Source: Elmis aenea (lineage: Eukaryota; Arthropoda; Insecta; Coleoptera; Elmidae). Taken from it: DNA of 64,000 bases. The stretch spans positions 3,844,001 through 3,908,000 of the forward strand of contig OX393579.1 of assembly GCA_947652605.1 (NCBI GenBank), given 5' to 3'. This document shows positions 1 to 11,136 of this stretch, in pieces. The position numbers were made by a program, and so were the translations under genes. The first letter of the stretch is position 1. Every line of letters starts with the position of its first letter. The notes below the pieces were generated by a model, which had not been told where the DNA came from, did not search any database, and was given only the letters and a program-made list of their open reading frames with translations.

Positions 1-5
1 ACTTT

Positions 6-22
6 TCCCATTTTTCGCGAAA
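6..22 (-). other. CENP-B-box-like motif in monomer A (first of 38 copies)
   Basis: The minus strand reads TTTCGCGAAAAATGGGA. Against the known CENP-B box, NTTCGNNNNANNCGGGN, it matches 8 of 9 fixed positions; the C of CGGG is T. Copies start at 6, 1487, 1647, 4538, 4698, 15742, 16945, 21951, 22112, 23452, 23612, 24952, 25112, 25606, 25767, 27107, 27267, 27761, 27922, 29262, 29422, 30762, 30922, 32125, 53769, 53930, 55268, 55428, 56486, 56646, 57563, 57723, 59063, 59223, 61267, 61427, 62908 and 63067. Last-position A monomers are cut before it, so a triplet has two boxes. Function is an inference: a box does not prove a binding protein exists in this organism. Confidence 0.55.
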
Positions 23-25
23 AAT
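10..25. repeat. 16-bp perfect palindrome in monomer A
   Basis: atttttcgcgaaaaat is its own reverse complement and overlaps the CENP-B-box-like motif, starting 4 bp inside it. It is present wherever an A monomer is complete, and absent from last-position and single A copies. Such dyads can bind a symmetrical protein dimer or extrude as a small cruciform; neither is shown here. Confidence 0.9.
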
Positions 26-305
26 TAAAAATCGTATTTAGGGGCTAATAATCCTTAACTTGCTAATAACTAACGTGTATAAGAAGTTTGAAGCCATTTG
101 CTATAGTTTTAAGAAAATCGATTTTTTTGTCGAAAAAAGTGCAAAGCCTTTTTTTCTTAGTATTATGCCGTTTGTCTCAACTATTTTGAAATTTAATTTA
201 CAAAGTTATTCAGAAAATTAAAAATTTTGAAAATTTTCCTCGAAAACGGCTCATACGATTTTGTTCAAATTTTAGTATGTTATAGAGTTTATTTTTCTTA
301 GTAAA

Positions 306-446
306 ATGCCGTTTGTCTCAACTATTTTGAAATTTAATTTACAAAGTTATTCAAAAAATTAAAAATTTTGAAAATTTTCCTCGAAAACGGCTCATACGAT
401 TTTGTTCAAATTTTAGTATGTTATAGAGTTTATTTTTCTTAGTATA
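306..446 (+). repeat. Satellite monomer B, representative full copy (141 bp)
   Basis: This is the reference B monomer, phased at atgccg. In order it holds gtttgtctcaac, tattttgaaatttaa, tttacaaagttattc, the phased A/T tracts aaaaaattaaaaattttg and aaaattttcc, tcgaaaacggctcat, acgattttgttcaaa, ttttagtatgttatagag and tttatttttcttagtata. Copies follow at exact 141-bp steps (165, 306, 447, 588, 729). Variable sites used below to type copies are ttac/ttcc, caaaaaatt/cagaaaatt, the tract before tcgaaaacgg, ggctcat/ctt/ttt/att, ttatagag/ttatacag, and gtctcaac/gtctccac/gtcgcaac. 141 is a multiple of three, but stops occur in all six frames. Confidence 0.97.
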
Positions 447-1340
447 ATGCCGTTTGTCTCAACTATTTTGAAATTTAATTTCCAAAGTTATTCAAAAAAT
501 TAAAAATTTTAAAAATTTTCCTCGAAAACGGCTCATACGATTTTGTTCAAATTTTAGTATGTTATACAGTTTATTTTTCTTAGTATAATGCCGTTTGTCT
601 CAACAATTTTGAAATTTAATTTACAAAGTTATTCAGAAAATTAAAAATTTTGAAAATTTTCCTCGAAAACGGCTCTTACGATTTTGTTCAAATTTTAGTA
701 TGTTATAGAGTTTATTTTTCTTAGTATAATGCCGTTTGTCTCAACAATTTTGAAATTTAATTTCCAAAGTTATTCAAAAAATTAAAAATTTTGAAAATTT
801 TCCTCGAAAACGGCTCATACGATTTTGTTCAAATTTTAGTATGTTATAGAGTTTATTTTTCTTAGTAAAATGCCGTTTGTCTCAACTATTTTGAAATTTA
901 ATTTACAAAGTTATTCAAAAAATTAAAAATTTTGAAAATTTTCCTCGAAAACGGCTCATACGATTTTGTTCAAATTTTAGTATGTTATAGAGTTTATTTT
1001 TTTTAGTATAATGCCGTTTGTCTCAACCATTTTGAAATTTAATTTACAAAGTTATTCAGAAAATTAAAAATTTTGAAAATTTTCCTCGAAAACGGCTCTT
1101 ACGATTTTGTTCAAATTTTAGTATGTTATAGAGTTTATTTTTCTTAGTATAATGCCGTTTGTCTCAACTATTTTGAAATTTAATTTACAAAGTTATTCAA
1201 AAAATTAAAAATTTTGAAATTTTTTCTCGAAAACGGCTCTTACGATTTTGTTTAAATTTTAGTATGTTATAGAGTTTATTTTTCTTAGTATAATGCCGTT
1301 TGTCGCAACTATTTTGAAATTTAATTTCCAAAGTTATTCA

Positions 1341-1353
1341 AAAAATTAAAAAT
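1341..1353. other. Shared 13-bp sequence at the B-to-A boundary
   Basis: aaaaattaaaaat ends the truncated B copy here and also ends each full A monomer (for example 1501-1513). Sequence to the left is B-like (gttattca) or A-like (tttcgcg), and to the right is always cgtatttagg. All 25 visible B-to-A boundaries use this segment, which fits joining at short shared sequence. Confidence 0.85.
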
Positions 1354-1787
1354 CGTATTTAGGGGCTAATAATCCTTAATTTGCTCATAACTAACGTGTA
1401 TAAGAAGTTTAAAGCCATTTGCTGTAGTTTTAAGAAAATCGATTTTTTTGTCGAAAAAAGTGCAAAGACTATAGCCTTTGTACTTTTCCCATTTTTCGCG
1501 AAAAATTAAAAATCGTATTTAGGGGCTAATAATCCTTAACTTGCTAATAACTAACGTGTATAAGAAGTTTGAAGCCATTTGCTGTAGTTTTAAGAAAATC
1601 GATTTTTTTGTCGAAAAAAGTGCAAAGACTATAGCCTTTGTACTTTTCCCATTTTTCGCGAAAAATTAAAAATCGTATTTAGGGGCTAATAATCCTTAAC
1701 TTGCTAATAACTAACGTGTATAAGAAGTTTGAAGCCATTTGCTATAGTTTTAAGAAAATCAATTTTTTTGTCGAAAAAAGTGCAAAG
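1354..1787 (+). repeat. A block 2, triplet
   Basis: Three A monomers start at 1354, 1514 and 1674. They show the position code of all triplets: first copy taatttgctcataac with gctgtag, middle copy cttgctaataac with gctgtag, last copy cttgctaataac with gctatag and truncated at gtgcaaag. Private changes are gtttaaagcc in the first copy and aaaatcaattttt in the last (about 1760), which breaks the 12-bp palindrome. Confidence 0.96.
1514..1673 (+). repeat. Satellite monomer A, representative full copy (160 bp)
   Basis: This middle copy of a triplet serves as the reference A monomer. Reading from cgtatttagggg, it holds in order: cttgctaataactaacg, gaagccatttgctgtag, the 12-bp palindrome aaaatcgatttt, a T6/A6 hairpin (ttttttgtcgaaaaaa), gtgcaaagactatagcc, cttttccc, the palindrome atttttcgcgaaaaat and the closing aattaaaaat. 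The next copy starts exactly 160 bp later. Stop codons interrupt all six frames. The longest open stretch is about 45 codons on the minus strand and has no ATG, so I see no gene in it. Confidence 0.96.
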
Positions 1788-4404
1788 CCTTTTTTTCTTA
1801 GTATTATGCCGTTTGTCTCAACTATTTTGAAATTTAATTTACAAAGTTATTCAAAAAATTAAAAATTTTGAAAATTTATCTCGAAAACGGCTCTTACGAT
1901 TTTGTTCAAATTTTAGTATGTTATACAGTTTATTTTTCTTAGTATAATGCCGTTTGTCTAAACTATTTTGAAATTTAATTTACAAAGTTATTCAAAAAAT
2001 TAAAAATTTTGAAATTTTTTCTGGAAAACGGCTCTTACGATTTTGTTCAAATTTTAGTATGTTATACAGTTTATTTTTCTTAGTATAATGCCGTTTGTCT
2101 CAACAATTTTGAAATTTAATTTACAAAGTTATTCAGAAAATTAAAAATTTTGAAAATTTTCCTCGAAAACGGCTCATACGATTTTGTTCAAATTTTAGTA
2201 TGTTATAGAGTTTATTTTTCTTAGTATAATGCCGTTTGTCTCAACTATTTTGAAATTTAATTTCCAAAGTTATTCAAAAAATTAAAAATTTTGAAATTTT
2301 TCCTCGAAAACGGCTCATACGATTTTGTTCAAATTTTAGTATGTTATAGAGTTTATTTTTCTTAGTATAATGCCGTTTGTCTCAACTATTTTGAAATTTA
2401 ATTTACAAAGTTATTCAAAAAATTAAAAATTTTGAAATTTTTTCTGGAAAACGGCTCTTACGATTTTGTTCAAATTTTAGTATGTTATACAGTTTATTTT
2501 TCTTAGTATAATGCCGTTTGTCTCAACAATTTTGAAATTTAATTTACAAAGTTATTCAGAAAATTAAAAATTTTGAAAATTTTCCTCGAAAACGGCTCAT
2601 ACGATTTTGTTCAAATTTTAGTATGTTATAGAGTTTATTTTTCTTAGTATAATGCCGTTTGTCTCAACTATTTTGAAATTTAATTTCCAAAGTTATTCAA
2701 AAAATTAAAAATTTTGAAATTTTTCCTCGAAAACGGCTCATACGATTTTGTTCAAATTTTAGTATGTTATAGAGTTTATTTTTCTTAGTATAATGCCGTT
2801 TGTCTCAACTATTTTGAAATTTAATTTACAAAGTTATTCAGAAAATTAAAAATTTTGAAAATTTTCCTCGAAAACGGCTCTTACGATTTTGTTCAAATTT
2901 TAGTATGTTATAGAGTTTATTTTTCTTAGTATAATGCCGTTTGTCTCAACTATTTTGAAATTTAATTTACAAAGTTATTCAAAAAATTAAAAATTTTGAA
3001 AATTTTCCTCGAAAACGGCTCATACGATTTTGTTCAAATTTTAGTATGTTATAGAGTTTATTTTTCTTAGTATAATGCCGTTTGTCTCAACTATTTTGAA
3101 ATTTAATTTACAAAGTTATTCAAAAAATTAAAAATTTTGAAAATTTTCCTCGAAAACGGCTCATACGATTTTGTTCAAATTTTAGTATGTTATAGAGTTT
3201 ATTTTTTTTAGTATAATGCCGTATGTCTCAACCATTTTGAAATTTAATTTACAAAGTTATTCAGAAAATTAAAAATTTTGAAAATTTTCCTCGAAAACGG
3301 CTCTTACGATTTTGTTCAAATTTTAGTATGTTATAGAGTTTATTTTTCTTAGTATAATGCCGTTTGTCTCAACAATTTTGAAATTTAATTTACAAAGTTA
3401 TTCAGAAAATTAAAAATTTTGAAAATTTTCCTCGAAAACGGCTCATACGATTTTGTTCAAATTTTAGTATGTTATAGAGTTTATTTTTCTTAGTATAATG
3501 CCGTTTGTCTCAACTATTTTGAAATTTAATTTCCAAAGTTATTCAAAAAATTAAAAATTTTGAAATTTTTCCTCGAAAACGGCTCATACGATTTTGTTCA
3601 AATTTTAGTATGTTATAGAGTTTATTTTTCTTAGTATAATGCCGTTTGTCTCAACAATTTTGAAATTTAATTTACAAAGTTATTCAGAAAATTAAAAATT
3701 TTGAAAATTTTCCTCGAAAACGGCTCTTACGATTTTGTTCAAATTTTAGTATGTTATAGAGTTTATTTTTCTTAGTATAATGCCGTTTGTCTCAACTATT
3801 TTGAAATTTAATTTACAAAGTTATTCAAAAAATTAAAAATTTTGAAAATTTTCCTCGAAAACGGCTCATACGATTTTGTTCAAATTTTAGTATGTTATAG
3901 AGTTTATTTTTCTTAGTATAATGCCGTTTGTCTCAACTATTTTGAAATTTAATTTACAAAGTTATTCAAAAAATTAAAAATTTTGAAAATTTTCCTCGAA
4001 AACGGCTCATACGATTTTGTTCAAATTTTAGTATGTTATAGAGTTTATTTTTTTTAGTATAATGCCGTATGTCTCAACCATTTTGAAATTTAATTTACAA
4101 AGTTATTCAGAAAATTAAAAATTTTGAAAATTTTCCTCGAAAACGGCTCTTACGATTTTGTTCAAATTTTAGTATGTTATAGAGTTTATTTTTCTTAGTA
4201 TAATGCCGTTTGTCTCAACTATTTTGAAATTTAATTTACAAAGTTATTCAAAAAATTAAAAATTTTGAAATTTTTTCTCGAAAACGGCTCTTACGATTTT
4301 GTTTAAATTTTAGTATGTTATAGAGTTTATTTCTCTTAGTATAATGCCGTTTGTCGCAACTATTTTGAAATTTAATTTCCAAAGTTATTCAAAAAATTAA
4401 AAAT
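1788..4404 (+). repeat. B array 2: 18 full monomers plus a truncated one
   Basis: The array has two nested internal repeats. A 3-monomer unit is marked by ctggaaaac at about 2021 and 2444 (423 bp apart). A 6-monomer unit is marked by gtatgtctcaacc at about 3221 and 4067 (846 bp apart). gtctaaac near 1958 and ttctcttag near 4332 are private variants. It ends in the gtcgcaac boundary copy. Confidence 0.95.
2511..4202 (+). repeat. 846-bp higher-order repeat (6 B monomers, 2 copies)
   Basis: Copies 2511-3356 and 3357-4202 list the same monomer types in the same order: caacaatt/cagaaaa/ctcat; ttcc with gaaatttttcc; cagaaaa/ctctt; two ctcat copies, the second ending ttttttttag; and gtatgtctcaacc/ctctt. 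A visible difference is tatt against caatt in the third monomer. This is a local tandem duplication within B array 2. Confidence 0.85.
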
Positions 4405-4838
4405 CGTATTTAGGGGCTAATAATCCTTAATTTGCTCATAACTAACGTGTATAAGAAGTTTGAAGCCATTTGCTGTAGTTTTAAGAAAATCGATTTTTTT
4501 GTCGAAAAAAGTGCAAAGACTATAGCCTTTGTACTTTTCCCATTTTTCGCGAAAAATTAAAAATCGTATTTAGGGGCTAATAATCCTTAACTTGCTAATA
4601 ACTAACGTGTATAAGAAGTTTGAAGCCATTTGCTGTAGTTTTAAGAAAATCGATTTTTTTGTCGAAAAAAGTGCAAAGACTATAGCCTTTGTACTTTTCC
4701 CATTTTTCGCGAAAAATTAAAAATCGTATTTAGGGGCTAATAATCCTTAACTTGCTAATAACTAACGTGTATAAGAAGTTTGAAGCCATTTGCTATAGTT
4801 TTAAGAAAATCGATTTTTTTGTCGAAAAAAGTGCAAAG
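4405..4838 (+). repeat. A block 3, triplet
   Basis: A monomers start at 4405, 4565 and 4725, with the standard first/middle/last code and taatttgctcataac in the first copy, as in block 2. Block 3 starts 3,051 bp after block 2, which is 513 + 18 x 141. Confidence 0.96.
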
Positions 4839-6045
4839 CCTTTTTTTCTTAGTATTATGCCGTTTGTCTCAACTATTTTGAAATTTAATTTACAAAGTTA
4901 TTCAAAAAATTAAAAATTTTGAAAACTTATCTCGAAAACGGCTCTTACGATTTTGTTCAAATTTTAGTATGTTATACAGTTTATTTTTCTTAGTATAATG
5001 CCGTTTGTCTCAACTATTTTGAAATTTAATTTACAAAGTTATTCAAAAAATTAAAAATTTTGAAATTTTTTCTGGAAAACGGCTCTTACGATTTTGTTCA
5101 AATTTTAGTATGTTATACAGTTTATTTTTCTTAGTATAATGCCGTTTGTCTCAACAATTTTGAAATTTAATTTACAAAGTTATTCAGAAAATTAAAAATT
5201 TTGAAAATTTTCCTCGAAAACGGCTCATACGATTTTGTTCAAATTTTAGTATGTTATAGAGTTTATTTTTCTTAGTATAATGCCGTTTGTCTCAACTATT
5301 TTGAAATTTAATTTCCAAAGTTATTCAAAAAATTAAAAATTTTGAAAATTTTCCTCGAAAACGGCTCATACGATTTTGTTCAAATTTTAGTATGTTATAC
5401 AGTTTATTTTTCTTAGTATAATGCCGTTTGTCTCAACTATTTTGAAATTTAATTTACAAAGTTATACAAAAAATTAAAAATTTTGAAAATTTTTCTCGAA
5501 AACGGCTTATACGATTTTGTTCAAATTTTAGTATGTTATAGAGTTTATTTTTCTTAGTATAATGCCGTTTGTCTCAACTATTTTGAAATTTAATTTACAA
5601 AGTTATTCAAAAAATTAAAAATTTTGAAAATTTTCCTCGAAAACGGCTCATACGATTTTGTTCAAATTTTAATATGTTATAGAGTTTAGTTTTCTTAGTA
5701 TAATGCCGTTTGTCTCAACTATTTTGAAATTTAATTTACAAAGTTATTCAGAAAATTAAAAATTTTGAAAATTTTTCTCGAAAACGGCTCTTACGATTTT
5801 GTTCAAATTTTAGTATGTTATACAGTTTATTTTTCTTAGTATAATGCCGTTTGTCTCAACTATTTTGAAATTTAATTTACAAAGTTATTCAAAAAATTAA
5901 AAATTTTGAAAATTTTTCTCGAAAACGGCTCTTACGATTTTGTTCAAATTTTAGTATGTTATAGAGTTTATTTTTCTTAGTATAATGCTGTTTGTCGCAA
6001 CTATTTTGAAATTTAATTTCCAAAGTTATTCAAAAAATTAAAAAT
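4839..6045 (+). repeat. B array 3: 8 full monomers plus a truncated one
   Basis: The array has the same length as B array 1. It carries gaaaacttatctcg (about 4921), gttatacaaaaa (about 5461), ggcttat (about 5505), aatatgttatag with gtttagttttctt (about 5670-5693), and atgctg in the truncated gtcgcaac copy (about 5987). Together with block 3 it makes a 1,641-bp unit. Confidence 0.95.
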
Positions 6046-6159
6046 CGTATTTAGGGGCTAATAATCCTTAACTTGCTCATAACTAACGTGTATAAGAAGT
6101 TTGAAGCCATTTGCTATAGTTTTAAGAAAATCGATTTTTTTGTCGAAAAAAGTGCAAAA
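6046..6159 (+). repeat. A block 4, single truncated A monomer
   Basis: There is only one A monomer. It combines features of different triplet positions: cttaac as in middle/last copies, gctcataac as in first copies, and gctatag plus the truncated end as in last copies. It ends gtgcaaaa instead of gtgcaaag. Because the right end is missing it lacks the CENP-B-box-like motif and the 16-bp palindrome. Confidence 0.94.
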
Positions 6160-8212
6160 CCTTTTTTTCTTAGTAATATGCCGTTTGTCTCAACTATTTT
6201 GAAATTTAATTTACAAAGTTATTCAAAAAATTAAAAATTTTGAAAATTTATCTCGAAAACGGCTCTTACGATTTTGTTCAAATTGTAGTATGTTATACAG
6301 TTTATTTTTCTTAGTATAATGCCGTTTGTCTCAACTATTTTGAAATTTAATTTACAAAGTTATTCAAAAAATTAAAAATTTTGAAATTTTTTCTCGAAAA
6401 CGGCTCTTACGATTTTGTTCAAATTTTAGTATGTTATACAGATTATTTTTCTTAGTATAATGCCGTTTGTCTCAACTATTTTGAAATTTAATTTACAAAG
6501 TTATTCAAAAAATTAAAAATTTTGAAAATTTATCTCGAAAACGGCTCTTACGATTTTGTTCAAATTTTAGTATGTTATACAGTTTATTTTTCTTAGTATA
6601 ATGCCGTTTGTCTCCACTATTTTGAAATTTAATTTACAAAGTTATTCAAAAAATTAAAAATTTTGAAATTTTTTCTCGAAAACGGCTATTACGATTTTGT
6701 TCAAATTTTAGTATGTTATACAGTTTATTTTTCTTAGTATAATGCCGTTTGTCTCAACAATTTTGAAATTTAATTTACAAAGTTATTCAGAAAATTAAAA
6801 ATTTTGAAAATTTTTCTCGAAAACGGCTCATACGATTTTGTTCAAATTTTAGTATGTTATAGAGTTTATTTTTCTTAGTATAATGCCGTTTGTCTCAACT
6901 ATTTTGAAATTTAATTTACAAAGTTATTCAAAAAATTAAAAATTTTGAAAATTTATCTCGAAAACGGCTCTTACGATTTTGTTCAAATTTTAGTATGTTA
7001 TAGAGTTTATTTTTCTTAGTATAATGCCGTTTGTCTCCACTATTTTGAAATTTAATTTACAAAGTTATTCAAAAAATTAAAAATTTTGAAATTTTTTCTC
7101 GAAAACGGCTATTACGATTTTGTTCAAATTTTAGTATGTTATACAGTTTATTTTTCTTAGTATAATGCCGTTTGTCTCAACTATTTTGAAATTTAATTTA
7201 CAAAGTAATACAAAAAATTAAAAATTTTGAAAATTTTCCTCGAAAACGGCTCATACGATTTAGTTCAAATTTTAGTATGTTATAGAGTTTATTTTTCTTA
7301 GTATAATGCCGTTTGTCTCAACTATTTTGAAATTTAATTTACAAAGTTATTCAAAAAATTAAAAATTTTGAAAATTTTCCTCGAAAACGGCTCATACGAT
7401 TTTGTTCAAATTTTAGTATGTTATAGAGTTTATTTTTCTTAGTATAATGCCGTTTGTCTCAACTATTTTGAAATTTAATTTCCAAAGTTATTCAAAAAAT
7501 TAAAAATTTTGAAAATTTTCCTCGAAAACGGCTCATACGATTTTGTTCAAATTTTAGTATGTTATACAGTTTATTTTTCTTAGTATAATGCCGTTTGTCT
7601 CAACTATTTTGAAATTTAATTTACAAAGTTATACAAAAAATTAAAAATTTTGAAAATTTTTCTTGAAAACGGCTCATACGATTTTGTTCAAATTTTAGTA
7701 TGTTATAGAGTTTATTTTTCTTAGTATAATGCCGTTTGTCTCAACTATTTTGAAATTTAATTTACAAAGTTATTCAAAAAATTAAAAATTTTGAAAATTT
7801 TCCTCGAAAACGGCTCATACGATTTTGTTCAAATTTTAATATGTTATAGAGTTTATTTTTCTTAGTATAATGCCGTTTGTCTCAACTATTTTGAAATTTA
7901 ATTTACAAAGTTATTCAGAAAATTAAAAATTTTGAAAATTTTTCTCGAAAACGGCTCTTACGATTTTGTTCAAATTTTAGTATGTTATAGAGTTTATTTT
8001 TCTTAGTATAATGCTGTTTGTCTCAACTATTTTGAAATTTAATTTACAAAGTTATTCAAAAAATTAAAAATTTTGAAAATTTTTCTCGAAAACGGCTCTT
8101 ACGATTTTGTTCAAATTTTAGTATGTTATAGAGTTTATTTTTCTTAGTATAATGCCGTTTGTCGCAACTATTTTGAAATTTAATTTCCAAAGTTATTCAA
8201 AAAATTAAAAAT
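6160..8212 (+). repeat. B array 4: 14 full monomers plus a truncated one
   Basis: The first copy has tagtaatatgcc, the junction form used after all single-A blocks, and aattgtagtatg (about 6283). Later markers are cagattatt (about 6440), two gtctccac copies with ggctatt, aaagtaatac, gatttagttc (tagttc at 7261) and ttcttgaaaac (about 7661). It is the long part of the first 2,924-bp HOR copy. Confidence 0.95.
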
Positions 8213-8326
8213 CGTATTTAGGGGCTAATAATCCTTAACTTGCTCATAACTAACGTGTATAAGAAGTTTGAAGCCATTTGCTATAGTTTTAAGAAAATCG
8301 ATTTTTTTGTCGAAAAAAGTGCAAAG
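8213..8326 (+). repeat. A block 5, single truncated A monomer
   Basis: This is the same hybrid form as block 4 (cttgctcataac, gctatag) but with the usual gtgcaaag end. It starts 2,167 bp after block 4, which is 193 + 14 x 141. Confidence 0.95.
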
Positions 8327-8969
8327 CCTTTTTTTCTTAGTAATATGCCGTTTGTCTCAACTATTTTGAAATTTAATTTACAAAGTTATTCAAAAAATTA
8401 AAAATTTTGAAAATTTATCTCGAAAACGGCTCTTACGATTTTGTTCAAATTGTAGTATGTTATACAGTTTATTTTTCTTAGTATAATGCCGTTTGTCTCA
8501 ACTATTTTGAAATTTAATTTACAAAGTTATTCAAAAAATTAAAAATTTTGAAATTTTTTCTCGAAAACGGCTCTTACGATTTTGTTCAAATTTTAGTATG
8601 TTATACAGATTATTTTTCTTAGTATAATGCCGTTTGTCTCAACTATTTTGAAATTTAATTTACAAAGTTATTCAGAAAATTAAAAATTTTGAAAATTTTT
8701 CTCGAAAACGGCTCTTACGATTTTGTTCAAATTTTAGTATGTTATAGAGTTTATTTTTCTTAGTATAATGCCGTTTGTCTCAACTATTTTGAAATTTAAT
8801 TTACAAAGTTATTCAAAAAATTAAAAATTTTGAAAATTTTTCTCGAAAACGGCTCTTACGATTTTGTTCAAATTTTAGTATGTTATAGAGTTTATTTTTC
8901 TTAGTATAATGCCGTTTGTCGCAACTATTTTGAAATTTAATTTCCAAAGTTATTCAAAAAATTAAAAAT
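8327..8969 (+). repeat. B array 5: 4 full monomers plus a truncated one
   Basis: This short array starts with the same two copies as array 4 (gtagtatg, then cagattatt), followed by two ctctt copies, and closes with the gtcgcaac boundary copy. It is the short part of the first 2,924-bp HOR copy. Confidence 0.95.
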
Positions 8970-9083
8970 CGTATTTAGGGGCTAATAATCCTTAACTTGC
9001 TCATAACTAACGTGTATAAGAAGTTTGAAGCCATTTGCTATAGTTTTAAGAAAATCGATTTTTTTGTCGAAAAAAGTGCAAAG
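8970..9083 (+). repeat. A block 6, single truncated A monomer
   Basis: Hybrid A monomer with cttgctcataac and gctatag. It lies 757 bp after block 5 (193 + 4 x 141) and exactly 2,924 bp after block 4, so it opens the second copy of the HOR. Confidence 0.95.
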
Positions 9084-11136
9084 CCTTTTTTTCTTAGTAA
9101 TATGCCGTTTGTCTCAACTATTTTGAAATTTAATTTACAAAGTTATTCAAAAAATTAAAAATTTTGAAAATTTATCTCGAAAACGGCTCTTACGATTTTG
9201 TTCAAATTGTAGTATGTTATACAGTTTATTTTTCTTAGTATAATGCCGTTTGTCTCAACTATTTTGAAATTTAATTTACAAAGTTATTCAAAAAATTAAA
9301 AATTTTGAAAATTTATCTCGAAAACGGCTCTTACGATTTTGTTCAAATTTTAGTATGTTATACAGTTTATTTTTCTTAGTATAATGCCGTTTGTCTCCAC
9401 TATTTTGAAATTTAATTTACAAAGTTATTCAAAAAATTAAAAATTTTGAAATTTTTTCTCGAAAACGGCTATTACGATTTTGTTCAAATTTTAGTATGTT
9501 ATACAGTTTATTTTTCTTAGTATAATGCCGTTTGTCTCAACAATTTTGAAATTTAATTTACAAAGTTATTCAGAAAATAAAAAATTTTGAAAATTTTTCT
9601 CGAAAACGGCTCATACGATTTTGTTCAAATTTTAGTATGTTATAGAGTTTATTTTTCTTAGTATAATGCCGTTTGTCTCAACTATTTTGAAATTTAATTT
9701 ACAAAGTTATTCAAAAAATTAAAAATTTTGAAAATTTATCTCGAAAACGGCTCTTACGATTTTGTTCAAATTTTAGTATGTTATAGAGTTTATTTTTCTT
9801 AGTATAATGCCGTTTGTCTCCACTATTTTGAAATTTAATTTACAAAGTTATTCAAAAAATTAAAAATTTTGAAAATTTATCTCGAAAACGGCTCTTACGA
9901 TTTTGTTCAAATTTTAGTATGTTATAGAGTTTATTTTTCTTAGTATAATGCCGTTTGTCTCCACTATTTTGAAATTTAATTTACAAAGTTATTCAAAAAA
10001 TTAAAAATTTTGAAATTTTTTCTCGAAAACGGCTATTACGATTTTGTTCAAATTTTAGTATGTTATACAGTTTATTTTTCTTAGTATAATGCCGTTTGTC
10101 TCAACTATTTTGAAATTTAATTTACAAAGTAATACAAAAAATTAAAAATTTTGAAAATTTTCCTCGAAAACGGCTCATACGATTTAGTTCAAATTTTAGT
10201 ATGTTATAGAGTTTATTTTTCTTAGTATAATGCCGTTTGTCTCAACTATTTTGAAATTTAATTTACAAAGTTATTCAAAAAATTAAAAATTTTGAAAATT
10301 TTCCTCGAAAACGGCTCATACGATTTTGTTCAAATTTTAGTATGTTATAGAGTTTATTTTTCTTAGTATAATGCCGTTTGTCTCAACTATTTTGAAATTT
10401 AATTTCCAAAGTTATTCAAAAAATTAAAAATTTTGAAAATTTTCCTCGAAAACGGCTCATACGATTTTGTTCAAATTTTAGTATGTTATACAGTTTATTT
10501 TTCTTAGTATAATGCCGTTTGTCTCAACTATTTTGAAATTTAATTTACAAAGTTATACAAAAAATTAAAAATTTTGAAAATTTTTCTTGAAAACGGCTCA
10601 TACGATTTTGTTCAAATTTTAGTATGTTATAGAGTTTATTTTTCTTAGTATAATGCCGTTTGTCTCAACTATTTTGAAATTTAATTTACAAAGTTATTCA
10701 AAAAATTAAAAATTTTGAAAATTTTCCTCGAAAACGGCTCATACGATTTTGTTCAAATTTTAATATGTTATAGAGTTTATTTTTCTTAGTATAATGCCGT
10801 TTGTCTCAACTATTTTGAAATTTAATTTACAAAGTTATTCAGAAAATTAAAAATTTTGAAAATTTTTCTCGAAAACGGCTCTTACGATTTTGTTCAAATT
10901 TTAGTATGTTATAGAGTTTATTTTTCTTAGTATAATGCTGTTTGTCTCAACTATTTTGAAATTTAATTTACAAAGTTATTCAAAAAATTAAAAATTTTGA
11001 AAATTTTTCTCGAAAACGGCTCTTACGATTTTGTTCAAATTTTAGTATGTTATAGAGTTTATTTTTCTTAGTATAATGCCGTTTGTCGCAACTATTTTGA
11101 AATTTAATTTCCAAAGTTATTCAAAAAATTAAAAAT
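9084..11136 (+). repeat. B array 6: 14 full monomers plus a truncated one
   Basis: It has the same length as array 4 and the same tagttc marker at 10185, exactly 2,924 bp on. It differs in monomer order near the left end. The cagattatt copy is absent and an extra gtctccac/ctctt copy is present (about 9820), so the total of 14 is kept. One copy has cagaaaataaaaaattttg (about 9571). Confidence 0.95.

Larger units (their letters stand above)
1..146 (+). repeat. A block 1 (partial, right end of a block)
   Basis: The window opens inside an A block. Bases 1-32 are the tail of one A monomer, including the CENP-B-box-like motif and the 16-bp palindrome. Bases 33-146 are a last-position A monomer, recognised by gctatag and by its truncation at gtgcaaag, where B sequence (cctttttttcttag) begins. 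How many copies lie upstream cannot be seen. Confidence 0.95.
147..1353 (+). repeat. B array 1: 8 full monomers plus a truncated one
   Basis: atgccg occurs at 165 + 141k up to 1293. Two copies carry gtaaaatg instead of gtataatg (near 302 and 866). One copy has ttttttttag before caaccatt. The final copy is the boundary type: it reads gtcgcaac and stops after 61 bp at aattaaaaat. Its last four copies have the same variant order as the end of B array 2 (caaccatt, then gtttaaa, then gtcgcaac). Confidence 0.95.

Noticed and set aside
240..256. CENP-B-box-like sequence in monomer B (minus strand TTCGAGGAAAATTTT)
   Set aside because: It matches TTCG and the central A but none of CGGG, so 5 of 9 fixed positions. 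Too weak, unlike the A motif.
300..312. tataat / TATAA-like promoter words (cttagtataatgcc) in almost every B monomer
   Set aside because: Expected in DNA this AT-rich. There is no downstream gene and no paired element, and the organism appears eukaryotic.
147..1353. Possible long repetitive ORF, because the B monomer is 141 bp (47 codons)
   Set aside because: Each of the six frames meets at least one stop in every monomer, for example taa in aaaaaattaaaaa and tga in tattttgaaat.
1544..1678. An open stretch of about 45 codons on the minus strand across adjacent A monomers, repeated at each A-A junction
   Set aside because: It has no ATG in frame, recurs with the satellite period, and ends in a fixed stop (tag from gctaataac). 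The protein-like reading is a by-product of the repeat.
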